Shown here piece after piece: positions 43,442 through 50,632 of a stretch of DNA of 64,000 nucleotides (positions are counted from its first letter, which is position 1; the number at the start of each line of letters is the position of its first letter). The notes under the pieces are model-generated. The model saw only the letters and a program-made list of their open reading frames with translations. It was not told where the DNA came from and did no database searches. Source of the DNA: CAJGCS01 sp045589955. GTDB taxonomy: Bacteria; Bacillota_I; Bacilli_A; ML615J-28; CAG-313. Made by a program: the position numbers and the translations under genes. The stretch is taken from assembly GCA_045589955.1 (NCBI GenBank), contig JAZNQD010000064.1, positions 1 to 64,000 of the forward strand, in the 5' to 3' direction.

Positions 43442-43488
43442 TGATATAATTTTGTTGAAGGTCCGCCAACCGAAACAAAATTATATCA
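43442..43488 (+). promoter_or_regulatory. Leader stem-loop directly before the tnpA ribosome binding site
   Basis: A perfect 15-bp stem: TGATATAATTTTGTT (43442-43456) with AACAAAATTATATCA (43474-43488), with a 17-nt loop. It ends two bases before AGGAGGTG. IS200 leaders are known to block read-through transcription and translation by such structures. A TATAAT lies within the left arm. Confidence 0.8.
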
Positions 43489-43502
43489 CAGGAGGTGTCC
43501 AA

Positions 43503-43976
43503 ATGGACAATAATAGTTTATCACATACGAAGTGGAATTGCAAGTACCATATTGTATTTGCACCCAAATATAGAAGATTAATAATATATGGGAAAATCAA
43601 AGTAGAAATAGGAAAAATAATGAGAGAATTGTGTTCGAGAAAAGGTGTAGAGATATTGGAAGCAGAAGCATGTCCAGATCATATACATATGTTGATAAGT
43701 CTGCCACCAAAGTACTCTGTTTCATCATTCATGGGATATTTGAAAGGAAAAAGTAGTTTGATGATATTTGATAAATTTGCAAATTTGAAATATAAATATG
43801 GAAACAGACAATTTTGGTGCAGAGGATTTTTTGTTGACACAGTAGGAAAAAACAAAAAAGCGATAGCAGAATATATTCGAAATCAACTCACTGAAGACAA
43901 GCAGTATGAGCAACTGAGTATGAAGGAGTTGTTTGACCCGTTCACGGGTGAACCAGTCAAAGAAAGCAAAAAATAA
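43503..43976 (+). CDS. tnpA: IS200-type Y1 transposase TnpA
   Basis: The 157-residue transposase from ATG 43503 (AGGAGGTG 6 bp upstream) has the HUH metal motif HIHML (in CPDHIHMLISLPP) and the catalytic tyrosine in AEYIRNQ. These are the single-strand 'peel and paste' chemistry residues of IS200/IS605 TnpA. YHIVFAPKYRR near the N-terminus and the KGKSSLMIF motif are also typical. Length (about 150 residues) is that of an intact enzyme. The element may be active. No accessory tnpB is present. Confidence 0.94.
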   Translation: MDNNSLSHTKWNCKYHIVFAPKYRRLIIYGKIKVEIGKIMRELCSRKGVEILEAEACPDHIHMLISLPPKYSVSSFMGYLKGKSSLMIFDKFANLKYKYGNRQFWCRGFFVDTVGKNKKAIAEYIRNQLTEDKQYEQLSMKELFDPFTGEPVKESKK

Positions 43977-44070
43977 GCTGCTTTAGCAGCAGCTTGGGAA
44001 ACTAAGCAAAAGGCGGACTTTCGAGCGTGTAAAAACGCAGCGCAATAAGAGAGCCTTATAGGCTCAGAGC
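43975..44070 (+). other. Structured non-coding segment between tnpA and the right-end hairpin
   Basis: About 95 bp without a gene hold three small hairpins: AAGCTGCT/AGCAGCTT (43975-43995), GCGT/ACGC (44025-44038) and GAGCC/GGCTC (44051-44065). It may form the 3' end of the tnpA transcript, or be a relic of a lost right part of the element. Confidence 0.5.
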
Positions 44071-44071
44071 A

Positions 44072-44094
44072 AACCACCAGTTTTACTGGTGGTT
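44072..44094. repeat. Right-end hairpin of the IS200-type element
   Basis: A perfect 10-bp palindrome with a TTT loop, sharing its AACC-CCAGT/ACTGG-GGTT pattern with the left-end hairpin. Confidence 0.85.
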
Positions 44095-44143
44095 ATGATT
44101 GTGCTTTTCAAATATGCTAAAATGCTTCTTACATTTATAACTA

Positions 44144-44172
44144 TTTACAAAGAACAATAAAAATAGTATAAT
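44144..44172 (+). promoter_or_regulatory. Promoter of the membrane/ABC fusion operon
   Basis: TTTACA (44144-44149) and TATAAT (44167-44172) with a 17-bp spacer, 52 bp before the ATG. Confidence 0.75.
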
Positions 44173-44224
44173 ATTTTTGTTATTATGGGATAAAATATCC
44201 AAATTTAATTTATAGAGTGATTTT

Positions 44225-46414
44225 ATGGGAAATGTATTTGAAAAAGTATTAAAGTATATGTCAGAACCAGTAAAATTAGAATCTGACAAAAAATCAACAC
44301 CAAGATTCTTTAAATATGTTATACCAATATGTTTGGTAGCAGTATTTATTATAAGATTGTTTAGTTATGTAACAAAGGCAGATGTTCCAATTGGTTTAGA
44401 TCAATCACCACTTGATAGTAAGTTCTTAACAATTATAACGTTACTTTCAATCTGGCTTAACTATGTTGCATTGCTTGTTGTAATGATGCGAGGCTTTTAC
44501 AGTGTACGTGTTTTACGTCTATTGACTAAATATTTCGCGCCACTTGTATTCTGGCTTAATTTGATTTTATTAAAGCCAACCTTAATAATTTTACAAGGCG
44601 ATGCGCACTTCTCATTACTTTCTGTTCTATTGTTGATAGAACTTGCCTTAGGTAGTGCAATTACAATTTATTACTGGCATAGTGAAGGGATTGATAAACT
44701 AAAATGGAAAGAATTACTAAAAGTATTCGGGTTATTGTTATTAATGATGATTCCTGTAATGCCTCCGTATTTCTTACAGTTTGTTTTTGGTGATGCTAAA
44801 GCAAGTTTATTAATTTTAGACTTTACATTTACACACCGTATTTTCTTATATTTAGGAATAATTATTCCAGTATTATTATTTATTTGTTTAAGAAAAAAGA
44901 CATTAGAAGTTAAACATTTCACATTAACATACATTTGTTTGGCTACATTAATCGTATTCATGGTTGATTACAACTATACATATTTTTCAAGACCATGGGA
45001 TTGGCCATTCCACTTATGTAATACTGCAATGTTTATCATTCCAATTTGTTTAATATTTAGAGCTAAGAATCTATTCTACTTCACATATTTCATTAATGTT
45101 GTTGGTGCTTTAATTGCAATGTTAATGCCAAACTATGATGAAATGTCCGATATTTTCTCTTCTGATATTGTTGAATTTTGGTATAATCACTACATTGCAT
45201 TCTTTATGCCTGTATTGATTACTTTACTTGGCGTATTTGAACGACCAAGATTAAAACAGTTTATTAGAGCTATGGGATGGTTCCTAGCATACTTTATTTT
45301 AGTAATGATTTTAAATGTAGTTTTCCCAGCAGTATTTAATGAAGATGTTGATTTCTTTTTCTTAAATGGGGATCATATTGTATTGAATGTTTTAGAAAAT
45401 GTTCAATTTGTTAGAAAATTATATGATGTTAAATTAACATTAAATGTTCCGCTATTTGGTTGGAGCTTATCTGTACGTCCTATATATCAAGGTATTTTCT
45501 TTGCGGTATATATTGGTATTGCATTAGGAGTATGGTTTGTTTATGAAGAAGGCTATCGCGTTGTTGATAGACTTGTAAAATTAAAAGATGATCTAGATGT
45601 AATTAAGTTGGATGAATTTGCTTTCCAATCTCAACTTAATGGAAAGGATATTGAATTACCTATGAATGAAAATGCAGGTATCAAATATGAATTACAACAT
45701 TTCTCTAAGAAGTATGGAAATAATAAACATTACTCAGTTCAAGATGCTAACTTAGAAGTATATGGTGGGGAAATCTTCGGTTTCTTAGGACCAAATGGTG
45801 CTGGTAAATCTACAATTATAAAAAGCACTGTTGGTATTCAATCAATCACCGAAGGACATATCCAAATTTGTGGATATGATGTAACAAGACAACCAGTTAT
45901 GGCAAAACGCCAAATTGGTTTTGTTCCTGACCATTATGCATTATATGAAAACTTAACAGGTCGTGAATATATCAATTATATTGCTGACATATATGAAGTT
46001 TCAAAAGAAGAACGTAATGAAAGAATTGAAAAATACATTAAACTATTTGAATTAGAAAACAAAATTGATAACAAGATTGAAACTTACTCACATGGTATGA
46101 AACAAAAAATCACAATCATGTCAGCATTAGTTCATAATCCTAAAGTTTGGATTCTAGATGAACCTTTAACAGGGTTAGACCCTAATAGTATTTTCCAAGT
46201 TAAAGAATGTATGAAACAACATGCAAGTGAAGGAAATATTGTTTTCTTCTCAAGCCATATTATTGATATTGTTGAAAAACTTTGTCAACGTATTGCCATT
46301 ATTAAGTCAGGACATATTCAATGTGTTAAAACAGTTCAAGAAATTGAAGAATCTGGTATGACACTTGAAGAATTCTACTTACAAACTATCGAAGATAAGG
46401 AAGTTAATAATTAA
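44225..46414 (+). CDS. Fusion of a YwaF-like multi-pass membrane domain and an ABC-2 type ATPase
   Basis: The 729-residue protein has about 10-12 hydrophobic helices over residues 25-460. They carry the YwaF/TIGR02206 hallmark YNYTYFSRPWDWPFHLCNTAMFIIPI (about 248-273) and a conserved HxxAF loop. A complete ABC ATPase domain follows (about 493-720): Walker A GPNGAGKST (about 522-530), signature YSHGMKQK (near 621), Walker B VWILDEPLTGLDP (near 642) and the SSHI switch His. The ATPase resembles those of ABC-2 exporters. The next gene encodes a permease, so the fusion probably energises it. The YwaF family has no settled function. GAGTGA is the only ribosome binding site. Confidence 0.88.
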   Translation: MGNVFEKVLKYMSEPVKLESDKKSTPRFFKYVIPICLVAVFIIRLFSYVTKADVPIGLDQSPLDSKFLTIITLLSIWLNYVALLVVMMRGFYSVRVLRLLTKYFAPLVFWLNLILLKPTLIILQGDAHFSLLSVLLLIELALGSAITIYYWHSEGIDKLKWKELLKVFGLLLLMMIPVMPPYFLQFVFGDAKASLLILDFTFTHRIFLYLGIIIPVLLFICLRKKTLEVKHFTLTYICLATLIVFMVDYNYTYFSRPWDWPFHLCNTAMFIIPICLIFRAKNLFYFTYFINVVGALIAMLMPNYDEMSDIFSSDIVEFWYNHYIAFFMPVLITLLGVFERPRLKQFIRAMGWFLAYFILVMILNVVFPAVFNEDVDFFFLNGDHIVLNVLENVQFVRKLYDVKLTLNVPLFGWSLSVRPIYQGIFFAVYIGIALGVWFVYEEGYRVVDRLVKLKDDLDVIKLDEFAFQSQLNGKDIELPMNENAGIKYELQHFSKKYGNNKHYSVQDANLEVYGGEIFGFLGPNGAGKSTIIKSTVGIQSITEGHIQICGYDVTRQPVMAKRQIGFVPDHYALYENLTGREYINYIADIYEVSKEERNERIEKYIKLFELENKIDNKIETYSHGMKQKITIMSALVHNPKVWILDEPLTGLDPNSIFQVKECMKQHASEGNIVFFSSHIIDIVEKLCQRIAIIKSGHIQCVKTVQEIEESGMTLEEFYLQTIEDKEVNN

Positions 46415-46442
46415 TTATTAATTTCATAGAGGATAATAGAAG

Positions 46443-48164
46443 ATGGCAAAAGAAGTAAAAGTTAAAATGAAAAATGGTACTGAAAAACATAGTGAATTTA
46501 AATCATTTATTTCAGTAACAAAAATGCAACTAAAAAATAAAGTTGATCTTTCATGGACAAAGAGTGTTAAATCGGTTATTCGTGTTGTTATTTTAACTTT
46601 ACTAAAAAGTATTATTGTCGGAGCACTTGCCTTTGTAATGCTTTATATTCTAAATCTTTTAGGTATATATCGTGCTTGGAACATTTATCAAGTTGTTATT
46701 GTAATACTTTCATTATCACTAATATTATCACTTATTTCTTGTACCTTCGGGTTAACAAAGAATTTATATTTCTCAGATGATAATAAAGTATTAATAACTT
46801 TCCCAGTTTCCGCAAACAAGATTTTTATCTCAAAGATTATCGTTTATTACATATATGAATTAAAAAGAAGTATTACTTTCTTAATTCCAATTACGCTTGC
46901 TTGTTTCTTAATGCTTTTTATTAATAGTAAAATATCAATACTAGTCTTTTTATGGATGTGGATTCCACTGTTATTCATTATTGCAATACCAGTATTAGTT
47001 GGTGCTTTATTATCAATTCCTCTTATGGGGATTAAAATCTTATTTAATAAAGTTCCGGCCTTAAGAGTTATTTTTATCTCTTTAATTTCTGTAGGTGCAA
47101 TAAGCTTAGTAGTTTATACAATTTTATCAATTCCATATTATGTTGACTTTAACAATCAAATCTTAATAATTAGTGATGCCTTAAATAACTTCTTAAGAAC
47201 ATTAGAAAAATATCTTGTTATTGAAGGACAACTTGTATATCTAATGATTGGTGATTTAAATGATGCAAATATGTATGGAATGAGTATTTGGATCCCAGTA
47301 AGATTTATTGCTCTTGTTGGTTCCCTTTTATTATTAGCATTATTCAGTTATTTAATTTCAAGACCGCTTTTCTTAAAGATGGTTTCAAAAACAATTGAAA
47401 AGGATGCCGGAATAACAAGATCAACGAAAAATGTTAAACATGGTAAAATATTTACATTCTTCAATAAAGAATTAAAAGTTAATATTCGTAATATTAATGT
47501 TTTAGGAACACTTGCTGTAACATATATTATTACACCAATCCTAATCTTATTAATTAATAAAATCTTTGGAGCAATGGATCTATCAAACTTAGGTCGTGTA
47601 ATGACTTGTGCATTTAATATTTTATTAATATGCTTACCACTGCTTGCAACTAATTCACTTGTAGCATCAATGTATAGTAAGGAAGGAAGAGCAGGTTATA
47701 TTAAAAAGACAAAACCAGTTAAGCCTTATTACCCATTACTTGCAAAAATGTCTTTAAGTGTAATCTTATCAATTCCATCAATTATTGTATCTGTAGTAGT
47801 ATTCACAATTACAGGCGGAATTGGTTTAAAATTCTATGATTCAATTATTTTGATACTTGCAATCTTCGCACTTCATTTAGGACATATGTTCTATAGTGCA
47901 ACATTAGATATTACTAATCCTCAAAATGAACACTATGCAACTAGTGGTGAATCACACAACAATCCAAATGAAGATAAGGCAACTATTGGTGCTTTTGCGT
48001 TATCAATTGTATTTGCCGTATTTGCATTTATCTTAGTTAATGAATCTTTAATCAGAGGAATTTTCACATTAGCATGTGTTAAATTATTATTTATAGGCGG
48101 CTTAATTTTATTTGCAGGTATGTTACTATTCTTCAAAAATATTAAGGCATATTATGGTAAATAG
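46443..48164 (+). CDS. ABC exporter permease (ABC-2-like)
   Basis: The 573-residue integral membrane protein has about 12 hydrophobic helices in two halves separated by a cytoplasmic loop (KHGKIFTFFNKELKVNIRNINVLG). The loop segment DDNKVLITFPVSANKIFISKI and the late SATLDITNPQNEHYATSG motif resemble a group of putative Firmicutes exporter permeases. It has no signal peptide and no enzymatic motif. It starts 28 bp after the fusion ATPase gene, with AGAGGAT before the ATG, so the two probably form one exporter. The substrate is unknown. Confidence 0.8.
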   Translation: MAKEVKVKMKNGTEKHSEFKSFISVTKMQLKNKVDLSWTKSVKSVIRVVILTLLKSIIVGALAFVMLYILNLLGIYRAWNIYQVVIVILSLSLILSLISCTFGLTKNLYFSDDNKVLITFPVSANKIFISKIIVYYIYELKRSITFLIPITLACFLMLFINSKISILVFLWMWIPLLFIIAIPVLVGALLSIPLMGIKILFNKVPALRVIFISLISVGAISLVVYTILSIPYYVDFNNQILIISDALNNFLRTLEKYLVIEGQLVYLMIGDLNDANMYGMSIWIPVRFIALVGSLLLLALFSYLISRPLFLKMVSKTIEKDAGITRSTKNVKHGKIFTFFNKELKVNIRNINVLGTLAVTYIITPILILLINKIFGAMDLSNLGRVMTCAFNILLICLPLLATNSLVASMYSKEGRAGYIKKTKPVKPYYPLLAKMSLSVILSIPSIIVSVVVFTITGGIGLKFYDSIILILAIFALHLGHMFYSATLDITNPQNEHYATSGESHNNPNEDKATIGAFALSIVFAVFAFILVNESLIRGIFTLACVKLLFIGGLILFAGMLLFFKNIKAYYGK

Positions 48165-48172
48165 GTGATCGT

Positions 48173-48601
48173 ATGAAAAAATCGGTAATAATAGCTATAA
48201 TTGCATTTTATTTATTATCTATTGTCATTGTTGGTATAATGGGTGGTAAATTTAAAACTTATGATGAAGAAGTGTATGTACAAAAAATCATTTGTGAAAA
48301 CGCAAATGAATTATCTGAGGCAGATAAAAAAGAATTAGGTGTTGACGTTTCAATTATGAAAGAAATGGGCAACAAAGAAGAAGTTGTTGTTGAAGTTATT
48401 TGTAAAGCATATCCCGCAACTGCAACTGATAAAACAATCATGTTCTACTTCCCTGAAAATCCTGAATTTTATAAAGTAGAATTTGATTCTGCAGAAGGGA
48501 TTGCAACAATAACGTTCTATAAAAGAACAACATTAATTTTAACTGCTCGTTCAATTGATAATGGTAGAGCAGAATTAAAAATCAGAATTGACGTTTATTA
48601 A
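48173..48601 (+). CDS. Small membrane-anchored extracytoplasmic protein of unknown function
   Basis: The 142-residue protein has one N-terminal hydrophobic helix (about 4-26) and a beta-rich exported remainder (VYVQKIICENANELSEADKKELGVDV ... TLILTARSIDNGRAELKIRIDVY). There is no lipobox and no recognised domain. It starts 8 bp after the exporter permease, with AGGTGAT upstream of the ATG, so it belongs to that operon and may be an accessory subunit. I do not recognise the family. Confidence 0.75.
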   Translation: MKKSVIIAIIAFYLLSIVIVGIMGGKFKTYDEEVYVQKIICENANELSEADKKELGVDVSIMKEMGNKEEVVVEVICKAYPATATDKTIMFYFPENPEFYKVEFDSAEGIATITFYKRTTLILTARSIDNGRAELKIRIDVY

Positions 48602-48633
48602 AATTAAAAATATTAAATAGAAAGGAAAAAGTT

Positions 48634-50586
48634 ATGAAAAAAACAATTTTAAGTATTTTTGCACTATTAATGTTAGTTGGTTTTTTAGCATCATGTGAAA
48701 CTCCAACTTGCGCACACGTTGATAAAGATGATGACTTATTATGCGACCTTTGTGGTGTTGCTCATGATGATGGGCCTGAACAACCTCAAGAGGCTGAATA
48801 TGAAATTAAAATTACATCTGTTAATGAACCTGCATTTATTAGCACTTGGAAACTAAATAAAGGTGAACAAGTTAATAAACAAACTGAATTTGCGGTTTTA
48901 GATGCAGCTTATCAAGTTGGTGATGACAACGCATTTAATTGTAAACCTTTAGTTACTTTCATTAAAGTAAATAAAGAAACTGGTGCTACTCTTCCAGCTG
49001 GTGTTAGCGATTGGAATTATGAAATTCAAGTTTTAGTTAAAGAAGGCGAAGAATTTGTTGCTTTAGCTGAAACTAATGAATATATTGAAAAAATTGATGC
49101 ACAAAAATGTGCTATTGACTTCTCAGAAGCAGCTATTGGAAAAGAATTCCAAGTTGTTGTTAAACCTGAAGGTTTAACTGAAGAACAAGAAGCAAGTGGA
49201 CATTATCAAACTTCATTCGAATTTACAGTTATTGAAGGTTTCAATGCTTATTCTGCACTTGACTTAGCTTATATTGAAAACAGACCTAACCCAGTTGATG
49301 ATAATGGTGAAGAAGGTACTGATCTTGAAAGAGAAGCTTGGCTTAAGTTTAAAGAAGAAAAAGGTATTGATTTAGAGTATCAACCTGCAGCTGTAATTTT
49401 ACATAATGATATTAAAGTTACTAAAGCCGATGTTCCTAGTTATTACTTCTGGACAGCTGAAGAAGTTTCTAAATTAGATGCTGACTATAATAGAGTAGTT
49501 GGTTCAATGAGAGACCGTATGGACTTCTATCGTCGTCATTTAGAAGAAGGCGAAGAATTCAAATTATTAGGTAACTACTTCAAAATTGACAACTCAGAAT
49601 TACCAGTTATCGTTCGTGAAAACGATAAAGTAACTCCTGAAGGAACAGTAATCAGCCATACTGCATTATTTAAATTCTCTGGTGCAGGTGATGCTAATGT
49701 TGAATTCGCTCACTTAAGAATCGTTGGTAATGCGGGTAGAACTGAAAATGCTATCTTATCTGGTGGTCAAATCTTAATTAAAGTTACAGGTCCTCAAATG
49801 TTAGCATATAACAACATTTCTGTTAATACATTCATTCACTACTTTGCAGAACACAATGAAGATAAGACAACTGCAGATAACACAACAGTATTTACAGTTG
49901 AAAAATGTAAAGGTTATAATGCATTCAACAGTTTCTTATACAACTGGGGTTCTCACATGATTGTTAAAGATTCTGAATTAATTGGCGCTGGTGGTCCAAT
50001 TGTTATTCAAGACCATTGTAATTCAAGTAAAGATAATCATCCAGGTTATATTCCAGAAGTTGAATTTATTAATTCTAAAGTTGAATCATTTGTTGCTGGT
50101 TCTGAAGGTTGGTTCAAAATTGTTCAAGCTGACTCATTAGTTCCAGGTATTAAACAATTATCACAAATCTTCAATATGGTTGGAAAAACATTCGTAGTTC
50201 CAAATGACGAAACTGACCCTGCTAAACAAGCAACATTCTTAAATTTAATAAGTGTAACAAAAGGTCCTCACCAAACATTTACACAAATTAAAATTGAAGG
50301 TAAAGTTGTTAAAGAAGGTCATTCATTTGACTATGGTGTAACTGCTGGCCAAAATGGTAACCCTTATATCAGAGCTGTCTTAGATCAAACATTTACATTA
50401 AATGCTCCTGCATTCGAAACTAATGCTGGTGGATTTGCATATTTTGATGGTAATGGTTTAGTTGGCTTAGATCAACAATATATTCAAGATCCAACTAACC
50501 CTATCTTTGCAGGTGATACATTAACAATCTACTACATGGGTATGATGTTAACATTCGGTTACTATAATGTAGGTTACATTCACTAA
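48634..50586 (+). CDS. Lipoprotein with Cys/His/Asp motif and beta-helix-like region
   Basis: The 650-residue protein begins with a lipoprotein signal peptide (MLVGFLASCE). Just after the lipid Cys is a metal-motif-like segment CAHVDKDDDLLCDLCG, common in Clostridia/Bacilli surface lipoproteins. An Ig-like or beta-sandwich region (about 55-205) and a repetitive beta-rich region (about 255-500) follow; the latter has short turns (NVEFAHLRIVGNAGR, EKCKGYNAFNSF, IVKDSELIGAGGPIVIQDH) suggesting a right-handed parallel beta-helix, a fold of polysaccharide-active or adhesive proteins. There is no catalytic motif I can name. GAAAGGA precedes the ATG, and a terminator follows. It is probably in the exporter operon. 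Confidence 0.78.
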   Translation: MKKTILSIFALLMLVGFLASCETPTCAHVDKDDDLLCDLCGVAHDDGPEQPQEAEYEIKITSVNEPAFISTWKLNKGEQVNKQTEFAVLDAAYQVGDDNAFNCKPLVTFIKVNKETGATLPAGVSDWNYEIQVLVKEGEEFVALAETNEYIEKIDAQKCAIDFSEAAIGKEFQVVVKPEGLTEEQEASGHYQTSFEFTVIEGFNAYSALDLAYIENRPNPVDDNGEEGTDLEREAWLKFKEEKGIDLEYQPAAVILHNDIKVTKADVPSYYFWTAEEVSKLDADYNRVVGSMRDRMDFYRRHLEEGEEFKLLGNYFKIDNSELPVIVRENDKVTPEGTVISHTALFKFSGAGDANVEFAHLRIVGNAGRTENAILSGGQILIKVTGPQMLAYNNISVNTFIHYFAEHNEDKTTADNTTVFTVEKCKGYNAFNSFLYNWGSHMIVKDSELIGAGGPIVIQDHCNSSKDNHPGYIPEVEFINSKVESFVAGSEGWFKIVQADSLVPGIKQLSQIFNMVGKTFVVPNDETDPAKQATFLNLISVTKGPHQTFTQIKIEGKVVKEGHSFDYGVTAGQNGNPYIRAVLDQTFTLNAPAFETNAGGFAYFDGNGLVGLDQQYIQDPTNPIFAGDTLTIYYMGMMLTFGYYNVGYIH

Positions 50587-50592
50587 AAATAA

Positions 50593-50629
50593 AAAAAATT
50601 CAGATTCTAAAAAAGAATCTGAATTTTTT
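50593..50629. terminator. Bidirectional terminator between the beta-helix lipoprotein and the nuclease
   Basis: AATTCAGATTC (50597-50607) pairs with GAATCTGAATT (50615-50625), flanked by A- and T-runs on both sides. Confidence 0.88.
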
Positions 50630-50632
50630 ATT

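Larger units (their letters stand above)
43381..44104 (+). mobile_element. IS200/IS605-family insertion sequence (IS200 type, tnpA only)
   Basis: A Y1 (HUH) transposase gene is flanked by subterminal hairpins in direct rather than inverted arrangement, as in IS200/IS605 elements: left 43384-43406 (AACCCCCAGT-TCG-ACTGGGGGTT) and right 44072-44094 (AACCACCAGT-TTT-ACTGGTGGTT). There is no tnpB. Exact ends are not fixed by sequence alone; I place them a few bases outside the hairpins. The element sits between the tsaD terminator and the promoter of the next operon, a neutral site. Confidence 0.88.

Noticed and set aside
43381..44104. tnpB/IscB-type guided nuclease in the insertion sequence
   Set aside because: Only the transposase frame is present; no zinc-finger/RuvC-like frame exists.
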